A stretch of DNA of 64,000 nt from a virus. Both the position numbers and the translations under genes were made by a program. Position 1 is the first letter of the stretch; the number at the start of each line of letters is the position of its first letter. Shown here in pieces: positions 1-9,900 of the stretch. The stretch is from positions 1 through 64,000 of the IMG/VR virus record IMGVR_UViG_3300009126_000002. One strand, 5' to 3'. The notes beneath the pieces were generated by a model, which searched no databases, was not told the origin of the DNA, and saw nothing but the letters and a program-made list of their open reading frames with translations.

Positions 1-658
1 TACATTGACAGTAGAAGACCCAATTATTGATTTAAATTTTACAGGTTCAACTGCTTTAGGTTCTCAAGATTCAGGAATAAGAGTTGGTAGAGTAGGTAGT
101 ACAAATGCACAATTAGTATTTGACCATAGTGAAACAAGATGGGCTATAGATAATGCAGCTGGTAGTAATATCAATATAGTTGGTGAATCTACTACAGATA
201 CATTAACTAATAAAACAATTACAGGGTTAGCATCTTCTACAATGGCAAGTAATGCTGATTTGACATTTAGTGGTGGTGGAGAAGTATTAGGATTACCGAG
301 TACACCATCTGCGAATAACGCTGCAACATCTAAAACTTATGTTGTTGATTTTACTTCCTATCTACGCAAACAATTTGTTAAAAAGGCTGTATCTTACTCA
401 GGTTCTGCTACTTTCGGAGATTTCTCAGGATTTCAAACAGCGAGTTTTAACGCGGTAACAGCATCAGCACCTAGTGGATTTGTTGCAACTTCTGAAAATG
501 ATTTTATATTCTTTTTAAATGGACAATATATGGAACACGACGCTTTGAAGGTAAAACAAAGTGGTAGTTTGTTTCAAGTTTTAGTAGATACTGATAGTAT
601 AGGTTATGTATTAGAGTCAAGTGATGAAATTTTATCGTGGGGGAAATTTGATGCCTAA
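1..658 (+). CDS. Tail-fibre/virion-surface protein, C-terminal part (5' end outside window)
   Basis: The reading frame is already open at the left edge, so this is the C-terminal end of a gene that begins upstream. The first possible start inside the window is a TTG at base 5, with no ribosome site visible. The visible ~217 residues are rich in Ser, Thr, Gly and Asn, and include the segment DTLTNKTITG. That phrase recurs as DTLTNKTLTS in the large fibre gene at 6946, so this is very probably another fibre or surface protein of the same cluster. It ends in a more ordinary globular stretch (about residues 100-217) that could be a trimeric tip or attachment domain. No enzymatic motif is visible. 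The fibre assignment rests on composition, the shared phrase and position. Confidence 0.6.
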   Translation, partial: TLTVEDPIIDLNFTGSTALGSQDSGIRVGRVGSTNAQLVFDHSETRWAIDNAAGSNINIVGESTTDTLTNKTITGLASSTMASNADLTFSGGGEVLGLPSTPSANNAATSKTYVVDFTSYLRKQFVKKAVSYSGSATFGDFSGFQTASFNAVTASAPSGFVATSENDFIFFLNGQYMEHDALKVKQSGSLFQVLVDTDSIGYVLESSDEILSWGKFDA

Positions 659-683
659 CCACTTTTCTTTTACCATTCCTCGA

Positions 684-693
684 TATTTATAAT
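684..693 (+). promoter_or_regulatory. Candidate late promoter motif TATTTATAAT
   Basis: GATATTTATAATAG occurs before the ATG at 698. The same motif, with small changes, precedes the genes at 4170, 11442, 11888, 14482, 16210, 24893 and 45201. It contains TATAAT and resembles the reverse complement of the T4 late box. The very short distance to ATG 698 suggests that it serves the operon starting at 981, or that 698 is translated from an upstream transcript. Confidence 0.4.
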
Positions 694-697
694 AGAT

Positions 698-988
698 ATG
701 AGGAAACGATATTGGCCAAATAGAAAAAATAGAAGATGTCCCGATTGTAGTAGGATGATTACGTATACGAGAAAGGATGCTTTTGATAGGGCTGTAGGAA
801 ATAATTCTGTTTGTAAATCGTGCGCTCAGATGGATAGAAAACTTACAGTAGAGACTATTGAAAAAATGAAACAACCAAAAACCGTTCAACATAAAAAGAA
901 AATTTCAAAATCAATTACATCTTGGTGGGAAGAAAGAAAATATGAGGAACAACGGGAAACACTTAGAATGGTAGATTTAAATGGCTAG
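698..988 (+). CDS. Small zinc-finger protein with NUMOD3-like segment
   Basis: This 96-residue basic protein carries two CxxC pairs, CPDC near residue 14 and CKSC near residue 39, which form a likely zinc-binding knuckle. They are followed by a Lys-rich helix (TVQHKKKISKSI) that resembles NUMOD3, a DNA-binding module of phage GIY-YIG and HNH homing endonucleases. No HNH or GIY-YIG catalytic residues follow, so it is either a DNA-binding remnant of a homing endonuclease or a stand-alone small binding protein. It sits between two fibre genes and overlaps the next one by 8 bases. Its charged, lysine-rich composition is quite unlike the neighbouring fibre proteins, which is consistent with insertion. 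A TATTTATAAT motif lies only 5 bases before the ATG, so the start may need checking. Confidence 0.6.
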   Translation: MRKRYWPNRKNRRCPDCSRMITYTRKDAFDRAVGNNSVCKSCAQMDRKLTVETIEKMKQPKTVQHKKKISKSITSWWEERKYEEQRETLRMVDLNG

Positions 989-3191
989 AGTCAAACTAAA
1001 ACAATTAGGTAGTGTCTTAACAGGCTCATTAAAGATTTCTGGCTCAGAACACATATCTGGTAGTATGAGGGTTAATGTACCACTTACAAGTTCTACTGCA
1101 ATATACGCAACTAATGTTCAAGTTGGGTATCCAACTTCCAATAAATGGAAAGAAAATTTAGATGGTTCTTATTTTAATAGATTTAGTAACACAACCCATG
1201 TTTCAGAAGCATTAAGATTTGTAGCAGGAATTTTAAGTCATTCTTTAGATGTTCGTGATGCTGAAGCTAATAGTAAAACTTATAATAGTATAGATACAAA
1301 TGTAGCTAATTTAGGTAGTACTGATAGTATAAATGGTTATCTACCACAAAATTTTGGTTCAATAAGTAATGCAACATTAGATTATTTGGCATTTAAAGAT
1401 TGGGTATCCGAAGGTTCAACAATTTTTAGTGGAATAACAACTTATTATCAAAATCCTACTACATATACTATAGATTTTGATTCAAATAGTGCTGGCTCAT
1501 CAAATGTAAGTTCATCAGTTGATTCAGAGTTATTTGGTTTGGGTGAATTGACAAGTGGTGGTGCAACGGCTTTTAAAGTTAGAGTTGTAGCAACACAATC
1601 GTTTAGTGATACAGGAAGTGTTTCTGCACCAACAGCAGCATCTAATACACACACTACACAATCATATTTAGATTATACATTAAGTTCATTTGGAACATCA
1701 AATGGAATAACATTAGCAAAAATTGAAACTTCACAACCAGCAGTTATACCTGCAGGATTTCAAGATGGTAAATTTGTAGATGTAGGTGGAACAGATATGA
1801 CAGGTACATTAACAAGAAAATATCATGCAAGTAAAACAAGTATGACAAGTGTATCTTCAAGTGGTTATTATAGATTTCATGATTTAAAAGTTGGTATAGC
1901 AACAGGTTCACAATCAGATTATACTTTTAAGGGTGGAACTACACAAAATCGTTTTTGGGCACCAACATCCACTATGGACACATCCATTGGAACTAATACA
2001 TTAACAGATGTTGGTACAACACATAAAGCATTAACTGCAACCTCAAGAAGTTTAAGTGGAGTACCTTATTTAATAGATGCTACATATGAGGTATCAACAA
2101 AAATTACAGGATTATTTAATCCAATGTATGCAGCAACAACCACATTAGTAGATATGGCAGCAGGTTCAGTTGGAAGTGGTACTGCGGGTGGTAGTGTTAC
2201 AATAAGTGGAGATACAGTTTCTACAAGTGGTGGAACTGTACAAACAAGTGGTAAATTATTTCAAAGTGATGGAACTACTGCAGTAAATAGTGGTGTTCCA
2301 AGATATAATGATATAGCTATAATAACGGCTTCAGTTAGTTACGATAGTAGTAATTCTGATAGTATAGATCAAACAGGAGTTGCAGATACAACATTTACTG
2401 TAGCAACAAAGGCTAGAAATAGAAATAGTTCACAATCTACATTAGATACCCAAACTATTTCATATCATACTGCGGGAACATTTGGTCAACCAGCTTCAAG
2501 TGGTAGTTTGGCAATATATGGTAGAGCACAAGGATATGATGGTAATAGTTTAGCAGATACAACTGAAACATTTAGTGGTGAAGATTGGAGAATACAGATA
2601 GCAGATAATGTTCAAGCATTTAATGGAACTGCTTGGGTTACAACATATAATGTTAGTAGACCATTTTTAGGGGATTATGATTTACAAGTTAAACCAGGAT
2701 ATTTGGTGGATCCAGGTGGAACATATAGATATTGGTATCCATCAGGTTATGGTAGTGGAACATATAAATTTTATATAAGAAGATTTCAAACAAGTGGAAC
2801 AAAAACATCTATGACAGTTGATGTGGGTAAAACATTGGTTAATTGGAATTCAACTTCAAATGGAGTAGCAGTAGCTATATTATTTGAGAGTTCAGGAAAT
2901 GGAAGTGGTAATAATAGTTCATTAAGTACGGCAAGAATTTATGATCCATCAGCACTTGTAAGTAATGTGATAGAAACAGATGTGGCAGCGGATAACTTTA
3001 AAAATCCATTTACAACGGCAATAGATTTGTATGGTAATACAGGTGGTAGTTTAAGTAGTACAGAATATACAGTTCCAATGAGAAATGCTGATGGAATGTA
3101 CTTAGATGCGAGTGATAACGAGTTCTATCTGATAGTTAGATATAAGGGAGATCCTTCTCCTGTAACAAGTATAACAATTTCAAGTTCATAG
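981..3191 (+). CDS. Large fibre/virion structural protein
   Basis: This 736-residue protein is extremely rich in Ser, Thr, Gly and Asn and almost free of Cys. It starts with a short basic segment, then phrases such as GSLKISGSEHISGSM that recur in related form (GSVLISGSLEV) at the end of the next gene. The repeated GS/IS phrases suggest beta-helical or beta-prism structure, as in phage fibres. The C-terminal ~200 residues look like a jelly-roll or carbohydrate-binding domain (alternating hydrophobic strands, many Tyr and Trp), but no known fold can be named by eye. It starts at ATG 981, inside the last codons of the preceding gene. A tail-fibre or baseplate-attached surface protein is the best guess. 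The host-binding role is inferred from position only. Confidence 0.6.
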   Translation: MARVKLKQLGSVLTGSLKISGSEHISGSMRVNVPLTSSTAIYATNVQVGYPTSNKWKENLDGSYFNRFSNTTHVSEALRFVAGILSHSLDVRDAEANSKTYNSIDTNVANLGSTDSINGYLPQNFGSISNATLDYLAFKDWVSEGSTIFSGITTYYQNPTTYTIDFDSNSAGSSNVSSSVDSELFGLGELTSGGATAFKVRVVATQSFSDTGSVSAPTAASNTHTTQSYLDYTLSSFGTSNGITLAKIETSQPAVIPAGFQDGKFVDVGGTDMTGTLTRKYHASKTSMTSVSSSGYYRFHDLKVGIATGSQSDYTFKGGTTQNRFWAPTSTMDTSIGTNTLTDVGTTHKALTATSRSLSGVPYLIDATYEVSTKITGLFNPMYAATTTLVDMAAGSVGSGTAGGSVTISGDTVSTSGGTVQTSGKLFQSDGTTAVNSGVPRYNDIAIITASVSYDSSNSDSIDQTGVADTTFTVATKARNRNSSQSTLDTQTISYHTAGTFGQPASSGSLAIYGRAQGYDGNSLADTTETFSGEDWRIQIADNVQAFNGTAWVTTYNVSRPFLGDYDLQVKPGYLVDPGGTYRYWYPSGYGSGTYKFYIRRFQTSGTKTSMTVDVGKTLVNWNSTSNGVAVAILFESSGNGSGNNSSLSTARIYDPSALVSNVIETDVAADNFKNPFTTAIDLYGNTGGSLSSTEYTVPMRNADGMYLDASDNEFYLIVRYKGDPSPVTSITISSS

Positions 3192-3200
3192 GAAGAGAAA

Positions 3201-4112
3201 ATGGGATTAATAGCAGAATTATCAAAGGCAATACGATTACTTGGTGGTAGAAGATATACAAGTGGTGATTTAACTACAGGTCAAGAAGCGTTCACAAGTG
3301 TTTTAGATGTTAATGCTAGTGAAGTTTTTTCTCAACAAAATTTAATACCAACCGCATCTTTACCTTTTAGTGGAAGTTCTCAAATTAATAGTACATATAG
3401 TACTAGTGGTTTTAGTATTATGAAATATTGGTACAGACACCCACTTACAAAGTCAAATGTAGACAGAGATGTGTGGTTTTTTGTAAATCCATCAGGAAGT
3501 TCAGATGGTATAACACCACAGTTAATTAGCGCAAATCAACAAACAAGTTTTATATCAAATAAGTATTCGGATGTAAGTTTGGCTAACGCCGTAGCAGAAG
3601 ATGCTACACCAGGATATAATGTAGTAGTATATAAATCTACTTCAGCAGATTCGAGTTCATTAGATAATGATGATAAAGTATCAGGAAATGATTATCAGTT
3701 TGATTATAAAACAGGAGTATTACAGTTTGATGCTAATAAACCAGGAGCTACTCATAGGGTTTATATGACTGCATATCAATATGTAGGTAGAACTTTAGAT
3801 ACATCTCTTTCAACAATAAAAACTGATACACCATTTAGACAGACAGGTTCATACTTTTCTACAGGAAGAGGAAGAGATTTAAGAGTAAGTGGTTCGGTGT
3901 TAATTTCAGGTTCATTAGAGGTAAGAGGACAAACTTTGATGGATAGTTACGACGCATCAACAAAGACATTGATAATTAGTGGAGCTATGGATTTAGTTGA
4001 TCAAAAAGTAGGTACTGCTGTTGCTAGTGCTTCATTAACTTTAGAAAACTTAGGAACTATAGCAAATAAAAGTCAAGCAGGAGTATTGGATTTAGGAGAC
4101 AATTTTAATTAA
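3201..4112 (+). CDS. Fibre-associated structural protein
   Basis: This 303-residue protein is preceded by GGAAGAGAAA nine bases after the previous stop. The N-terminal ~35 residues are helical and basic (MGLIAELSKAIRLLGGRRY), which could be an anchoring segment. The middle contains alternating short strands with Tyr and Trp. From about residue 230 it carries VSGSVLISGSLEVRG, the same beta-type repeat phrase as the upstream 736-residue protein. The C-terminus is acidic and short. No catalytic motif is visible. The shared phrases and position suggest a partner of the surrounding fibre proteins, perhaps an adaptor joining a fibre to the baseplate. I do not recognise a named family. Confidence 0.5.
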   Translation: MGLIAELSKAIRLLGGRRYTSGDLTTGQEAFTSVLDVNASEVFSQQNLIPTASLPFSGSSQINSTYSTSGFSIMKYWYRHPLTKSNVDRDVWFFVNPSGSSDGITPQLISANQQTSFISNKYSDVSLANAVAEDATPGYNVVVYKSTSADSSSLDNDDKVSGNDYQFDYKTGVLQFDANKPGATHRVYMTAYQYVGRTLDTSLSTIKTDTPFRQTGSYFSTGRGRDLRVSGSVLISGSLEVRGQTLMDSYDASTKTLIISGAMDLVDQKVGTAVASASLTLENLGTIANKSQAGVLDLGDNFN

Positions 4113-4127
4113 AATTAGTAATTTATA

Positions 4128-4137
4128 TATTTATAAT
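4128..4137 (+). promoter_or_regulatory. Candidate late promoter motif TATTTATAAT
   Basis: The motif, identical to those at 684 and 14435, lies 33 bases before the ATG of the fibre gene at 4170 in a 57-base gene-free gap. The distance leaves room for a transcription start near 4149 and the GGAG ribosome site. Confidence 0.45.
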
Positions 4138-4169
4138 AGAATAGAAGCATTACTATTTGGAGACAATTA

Positions 4170-5981
4170 ATGGCACAAATTATAAAACTTAGACGAGGAA
4201 CGTTAGCACAGTTAAATAGCGTAACTTTACAGAATGGTGAACTTGGTGTAGTAACCAGTTCAGTATCAAATATAGGCGATTCTGTATTAAAAACTGCAAT
4301 TGTTGCGGGTCACTCTGATGGTACAAATCGTTTAAGTATAGCAAGAATTATAACAGGTAATGCAACACCAGATTTAAGTGGAGTAACAGGCGGATCAAAT
4401 TTCAATGATATGTTATATCATGAAACTGACGCTAAAACACTTTACGTTTTAAATACTGGTGGTAATACAAATTTAGATTTAACAGGTAATATTAAAGATA
4501 GAGAAATCGGTGGTGCATTAGATGTTACAGGTAGATTAGATGCACAAGCAGGACTTCAAGTAACAGGGTCATTAAGTGTAAGTGGCAATGGAACGTTTGG
4601 TGGAAATTTAACATTTGGAGATGCCGATACTGATCTCGTTACTTTTAGTGCAGATATAGGTTCTAATCTTTTACCAAATACAGATGATACATATGATATA
4701 GGTTCAGCTACACAGGCATGGCAAGATTTATTTTTAGAAGGGGATATAACCTTATCAGATGCTGGAGCAGTACAGTCTACAGCAGGTAATTTAACAGTAG
4801 ATAGTAAAGCAGCTACTTTAGTATTAGACGGACATACAGGAGTAGATATTGACGCATCAAATAGTGGTAAAGTTTCTATTGATGGTGCAGGTGGTATTGA
4901 TATTGGTGTTGCGGCAGATGTTGCGATAGATATTGATTCAGCAGCATTAGATATTGATGCAAGTGGTGCTATTACTATTGACGGCACATCTACATTCTCC
5001 TTAGATGCCGCTGGAAATACTAATATTGATACATCTACAGGTACTATATCTGTAGGTACTGCTAATAGTGGTATCGCAGTAAATATTGGACACTCAACAT
5101 CCGAAGTAACGATAGGTGATAATCTTACTGTAAATGGTGATGCAGCGTTCACAGGTGACTTGACTGTAAATGGCACAACTACATTTATTTCAAGTAGCCA
5201 ATTAGATATTGGCGACAATATTGTTCAAGTTAATGCTGTAAGTCCAGTTAGGTATGGTGGTTTACAAGTAAATGATGTAAATGCTAATACAACTGGTTCA
5301 ATAGTATGGGATAGTACTAATGATTATTGGTTGGCTGGATTTTCGGGTTCAGAATATAGAGTACCAATACAAAATACTACTACGGCTTTAACAAATAATA
5401 GAGTAGTAATAGCACAAGGTAATGGTAGAATTGAATCTTCAGCTAATATTACTGATGATGGTTCTACGGTAGATTTTAATGATGTTGATTTAACATCACT
5501 TGATAAATTAGAAGGTGTAGATACTAATACTTATATAGATATTGGTGGTTCTGGACTAATTGTAACTAAAGGTACAATACAACCATCAGCACATAATGGA
5601 AATGATTTAGGTGCAACTGGTACAAGATATAAAGATTTGTGGTTACAAGGAAATGCAGATTTAGAAGGTGATATTGATGTAAATGGCACGGCCAACCTGG
5701 ATAATACAGATATAGATGGAACACTTGATGTAGCAGGAGTGGCAGATTTTCAATCAAGAGTAGATGCTCAAGCAAGTTTAGCAGTAACAGGTTCAGTTTA
5801 TGTAAGTGCTGGGGCTAGTGTAGCAGCAAGTTCTGCAAGTTTAGTAGCATTTAGAAATGCTAATACACAACTTGGATATTTAGCATCAGCTAATACTCAA
5901 GCAATAACCGTTGGATTGATTGGATATAATACAAGTGGAAACTTAACTGTTAGTTCATTAATTGACGGGGGAAGTTTCTAA
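4170..5981 (+). CDS. Tail-fibre protein with short structural repeats
   Basis: The 603-residue product starts at ATG 4170 after GGAGACAATTA. Its N-terminus (MAQIIKLRRGTLAQLNS, then QNGELGVV) matches the attachment segment of the 106-residue protein at 6045 and of phage fibre proteins generally. The body has Gly/Asp/Ile/Ala-rich repeats, DIDASNSG / DIDASGAI-like units and the phrase TYDIGSATQAWQDL, typical of beta-helical fibre shafts. Around residues 330-395 a module beginning SSSQLDIGDNIV is closely related to one in the 1,478-residue fibre at 6946. The protein probably trimerises. No S74 chaperone is present at its C-terminus, unlike the larger fibre. Confidence 0.75.
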   Translation: MAQIIKLRRGTLAQLNSVTLQNGELGVVTSSVSNIGDSVLKTAIVAGHSDGTNRLSIARIITGNATPDLSGVTGGSNFNDMLYHETDAKTLYVLNTGGNTNLDLTGNIKDREIGGALDVTGRLDAQAGLQVTGSLSVSGNGTFGGNLTFGDADTDLVTFSADIGSNLLPNTDDTYDIGSATQAWQDLFLEGDITLSDAGAVQSTAGNLTVDSKAATLVLDGHTGVDIDASNSGKVSIDGAGGIDIGVAADVAIDIDSAALDIDASGAITIDGTSTFSLDAAGNTNIDTSTGTISVGTANSGIAVNIGHSTSEVTIGDNLTVNGDAAFTGDLTVNGTTTFISSSQLDIGDNIVQVNAVSPVRYGGLQVNDVNANTTGSIVWDSTNDYWLAGFSGSEYRVPIQNTTTALTNNRVVIAQGNGRIESSANITDDGSTVDFNDVDLTSLDKLEGVDTNTYIDIGGSGLIVTKGTIQPSAHNGNDLGATGTRYKDLWLQGNADLEGDIDVNGTANLDNTDIDGTLDVAGVADFQSRVDAQASLAVTGSVYVSAGASVAASSASLVAFRNANTQLGYLASANTQAITVGLIGYNTSGNLTVSSLIDGGSF

Positions 5982-5990
5982 AAGATTTTT

Positions 5991-6004
5991 GGGGTATATA
6001 CCCC
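5991..6004. repeat. Perfect palindrome GGGGTATATACCCC
   Basis: A 14-base perfect palindrome, preceded by TTTTT, in the 63-base gap after the 4170 fibre gene. As RNA it would form a short GC-capped hairpin. T runs on the 5' side mean it would work better as a terminator on the minus strand, where no gene is seen. Confidence 0.5.
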
Positions 6005-6014
6005 GTAACGTGAT

Positions 6015-6030
6015 AACAATATATATTGTT
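6015..6030. repeat. Perfect palindrome AACAATATATATTGTT
   Basis: A 16-base perfect palindrome directly before GGAG (6031) of the small fibre gene at 6045. It is 10 bases after the GGGGTATATACCCC palindrome. It could be a dimeric repressor site or a small RNA hairpin near the ribosome site. Confidence 0.45.
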
Positions 6031-6044
6031 GGAGAATATGCCAA

Positions 6045-6365
6045 ATGGCACAAACTGTAAAACTCAAAAGGAGTTCTACCGCAGGTAAAATTCCTACGAC
6101 AAGTAATTTAGCATTGGGTGAGCTAGCTATCAATACAAGTGATGGTAAAGTTTATTTCGAAAAAAATGATGGTTCAGCGACTATTCAGTCCATTCTTACA
6201 ACAAATACAAAAAAACCAATAACAGGATCACTTAATATGAGTGGAAGTGCTACTTATGTGGTTGGCGTTACGGGAAGTATAAATACTAAAAGTGGAAGAG
6301 TTTATGAACAAGGAAGCGCTGTTGTAGATACAGCTATGGCGTTTTCAATAGTATTTGGAGGATAA
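6045..6365 (+). CDS. Small fibre-attachment (tropism-determinant N-domain-like) protein
   Basis: This 106-residue protein starts with MAQTVKLKRSS and contains ALGELAINTSDGKVYF around residues 25-40. That is the characteristic phrase of the N-terminal virion-attachment domain shared by many phage fibres and by the major tropism determinant family. Here the domain is nearly stand-alone, followed only by a short GSLNMSGSA-type strand segment. It may be an adaptor that caps or docks a fibre. The ATG at 6045 is 10 bases from GGAG at 6031. It lies downstream of two perfect palindromes and forms a tight run with the next two small genes. The docking role is inferred. Confidence 0.6.
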   Translation: MAQTVKLKRSSTAGKIPTTSNLALGELAINTSDGKVYFEKNDGSATIQSILTTNTKKPITGSLNMSGSATYVVGVTGSINTKSGRVYEQGSAVVDTAMAFSIVFGG

Positions 6366-6368
6366 TAA

Positions 6369-6695
6369 GTGGCTAATACATTTAAAAATGCAGCAACAGG
6401 ATCGGATACGACTATAAATAAATTTTATCAATGTCCTGCCGCTACTACTGCAGTTGTACACGCAATTTATGTAAGTAATGTTGATGGTTCAAATGATGCA
6501 ACAATTAATCTTACTGTTAGTGGTAGTGCAAATTTTTCAACAAGAAGACATATAGCTAAAACTGTAAATGTACCCGCAGACTCAACACTTATTATTGAAA
6601 AACCAGTTAATTTGGGAGCGGGGGATAAGTTAGAAAGTCAAGCATCAGCAAATAATGATTTAGAAGTATTTGCTAGTATATTGGAGATTACCTAA
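6369..6695 (+). CDS. Small virion structural protein
   Basis: This 108-residue protein starts at GTG 6369, three bases after the previous stop; the upstream AGTATTTGGAGGATAA supplies the GGAGG ribosome site. The sequence reads as a compact beta sandwich: alternating hydrophobic strands, a DGSNDATINL turn and a C-terminal strand with EVFASILEI. Small beta-sandwich proteins like this are common in T4-like marine phage fibre clusters, where they decorate virions. No motif gives a specific role. It overlaps the next gene by one base, so the three small genes from 6045 to 6931 are probably translated together. Confidence 0.55.
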   Translation: MANTFKNAATGSDTTINKFYQCPAATTAVVHAIYVSNVDGSNDATINLTVSGSANFSTRRHIAKTVNVPADSTLIIEKPVNLGAGDKLESQASANNDLEVFASILEIT

Positions 6696-6931
6696 TGAGT
6701 GATTTAACATTTCTTGGCTATAAAAGAATTAATAGTGATACCGACGTTGATGGTAATCTTGTTGTATCAGGCTCAATTACCTCTACGGGAGCTATAAAAG
6801 AAGGCACTACTTCTTTAGTTAGTTTTAGTGCATTAGAAAAAATGGTTGTAACAGAAGCAACAACAAATATTTTGAATTTTGAACTAATAACAGATTCTAC
6901 GGGAGATGTTGTAGTTTATACAGCATTGTAA
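6695..6931 (+). CDS. Small fibre-cluster protein
   Basis: This 78-residue protein starts at ATG 6695, overlapping the last base of the preceding stop codon. It contains DVDGNLVVSGSITSTGAI, the same GNL-VSGS strand phrase found in the neighbouring fibres, followed by an Ala/Thr-rich C-terminal strand. It is probably a minor fibre or adaptor protein made from one structural module. There are no Cys residues, catalytic motifs or transmembrane segments. I do not recognise a named family. Confidence 0.5.
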   Translation: MSDLTFLGYKRINSDTDVDGNLVVSGSITSTGAIKEGTTSLVSFSALEKMVVTEATTNILNFELITDSTGDVVVYTAL

Positions 6932-6945
6932 TTAAGGAATAAGAA

Positions 6946-9900
6946 ATGGCAAAAGTACATTCGAGTTTATCAGGAGCAGAACTACACAATCCTAAAGGTA
7001 TTGATGCTTTAAATACATCAACTGCTTTAGTAATGAGCCAATCGGCACAGACTATACACGCAAGTAGTTCTATTTTACCAAACGCACAAAACACATATGA
7101 TTTAGGTTCAGCAACCCGTGCTTGGAAAACAGCATACATATCTACAGGCTCACTTAAATTTGTAAATCCAGGAAATAATTCAGTAGTAGCATCAATATCA
7201 GCATCGGCAGATGGTAATTTTGATTTTGGTAATGCACAGATTAGTGGTAGTGCTAATTCTACAGGTTCTTTTGGTAGATTAGAAGTAGCAGGTAATACAA
7301 ATCTTACAGGAGACATTACAGTTGGTGGAAATTTAACACTTGGTGATGCAGCATCTGATTCTGTTTCAATATCAGCAGATTTAACTTCTCATCTTATTCC
7401 AAATGCAGACGCCACTTATGATTTAGGTTCAAGTTCTCAAGGTTGGAATGATTTACATTTAGGTAGTGGTGGAGTTATTAATTTAGATGGTGGAGATGTA
7501 ACTCTTACACATAGTGCTAATACAATTACAGTTGCAGGTGGTACTTTAGCCGCAGCAGCTATAACTGGTACAACAATTGATGCGTCAACGGATTTTACTA
7601 TAGGTTCAACTGTTATTACGGATGATTCAATTGTGATGACTCCATCAACAAGTGATACAGTTACTATTGCTGGAGCAACTAACGGAATTCTTAATATCAC
7701 TACAGTAGATGCAGCAGGAACAGCAGGAGATATTAATGTAACCGCTGATGGTCAGATTGAATTTAGAGCTAATGATGCAGCAGGACATATTTTTGATATT
7801 AATGGAACAAATCAAGTATCAATTATAGATGGTTCAATATTACCAATAAGTAATAATGATATTGATTTAGGTTCTGATGCTAAAGAATTTAAAGATATAT
7901 GGATTGATGGTACTGCATACTTAGATACTGTAGATATAGATGCTGGAGCAATTGACGGAACTACTATTGGTGCTAGTTCAGCAGCAGCTGGTACATTTAC
8001 AAATTTAACAGTAACTACAGATGTTAATATTGATGACTCTGGTGGTGATGGAGCAATGGATGGTGTTATTATTGGAGCATCAAGCGCAGCCGCTGGTACA
8101 TTCACAACATTAAACACAACAGGACTTACCACGATAGGAGATGCAAGTGGTGATACATTAACTATTAACGCAGCAACTATTAACCCAGCTAATATAGCAG
8201 CAGGAACAGATAATTCAGTTGTTGTTTATAATGGTTCAACATTAGTTACAGATGAAATTGATTCAAGAGTTTGGGGAAGTACTTTAGTAGATACTGATGG
8301 TTCAGGAACAAATAATGAATTGGTAACTTGGTCTGATTCAGATACTATAATTGGAGAAGGTAATTTAACTTTTAATGGTTCAGTATTAGCAGTTACAGGT
8401 GATCAAACAATATCAGATACATTATCTGTAACAAACAGTATTACAGGTTCTATAGTTAGTGCTTCAACTGGTCAATTTACATCAATAACTGGCGTAACAA
8501 CATTAACCGCTGGTGGAAATTTAGATATTGGAGCTCACGATTTAAGAGCAGCGACAATCACCGCAGACGGATTATCAAGTGGTAGAGTTGTATTCGCTGG
8601 AACAGCTGGAGTCTTATCAGACGATTCTGATTTAACATTTAGTGGTGATACTTTAACCGCTACAAAGATAGGAGCTTTCACATTATCTGGAAAACTCACG
8701 GCGGGAAGCACAGAGATCGAAGGTTCGGCTTTTGATATTGATGGTGGAGATATTGCAAGTGGAGTAACAATTAATAAATCACCTGTAGTTAATTTTAATA
8801 GTGGTGATGTTCAAGGTTCAATAACTTTAAGTAATTTAGCAAGTGGTACAGGAGCACTAACAATTCAAGCCGATTCAGTTGAACATTCTATGATTAATGA
8901 TAATTTAATTAGTGGATTTTCGAATTTAGGTAGTGCAGGAGTCGCTCAAGGTGATGAATTTTTATTCTCTGATAATGGAACTTTAAAAGCATTAACTTTT
9001 TCAAACCTTGAAGATACTATATTCGGTAATGTAAGTGGAGATGCCACAATCGCAGCAGGTGGTGCTTTAACAATTGGCGCAGGAGCAGTAGAAAACTCAA
9101 TGTTGGCAAACTCAACAATTAGTGGAGTAGCACTTGGTAGTAACTTAAATAGTTTATCCATTACTGCAAATGGTGGTATTGGAATGACAAGTTATAATGG
9201 TTCTGCAGCAGTATCAAACTTAGCATTAGATATTGATGGTATGACTGATATTGGAGCCGCAATTGTAGATGCAGATTTACTAATTATAGATGACGGAGCT
9301 AATGGTACAAATAGAAAAGCTACCATGTCAAGATTGAAATCCTATATGGGTGATATATCTGGTGGTTCTACATTAGGTAATGTTCAAGTTGGTGTAACTG
9401 CTGGTGGTGAAATAGATACATCAAGTGGTAATTTAACAATAGATTCCGCAGGTGGAACAATTACGTTAGATGACCATGTAACAATTTCAGGTAATCTTAC
9501 AGTCAATGGCGGCTCTACCGTTGTTTCAAGTAGTTTATTAGATATTGGTGATAGAATTATCACATTAAATGCAAATTCTGCAGCAGGAGATGGTGGACTT
9601 TATGTAAATGATGCCGATTCAGCAGAAACAGGTTCATTACTTTGGGATGTGAGTGAAGATAGATGGGTAGGTGGATTGAAAGGTGCTGAAGCTAATGTAG
9701 TTTTAATTAATACAACGGATACACTTACAAACAAAACTTTAACAAGTCCTGATATTAATACACCAGATATTGATGGTGGTACTGTAGATGGGGCAACAAT
9801 AGCAACTTCAGATATTACAGTTGGTTCAGGTAAAACTTTAGATGTTAGTGGTGGTACATTAACATTAGCCGCTGATCAAATAAGTGGTAATGCCATTAAT

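Noticed and set aside
4556-5218. Long open frames on the minus strand, such as 4556-5218, 17241-17729 and 26907-27356
   Set aside because: They lie opposite well-supported + strand genes, have low-complexity translations (Ser/Pro/Val-rich mirrors of fibre repeats) and lack ribosome sites.
6045-6365. Diversity-generating retroelement suggested by the tropism-determinant-like N-domain
   Set aside because: No reverse transcriptase gene, template repeat or C-type lectin variable region was found in the window. The phrase is shared by many ordinary fibres.
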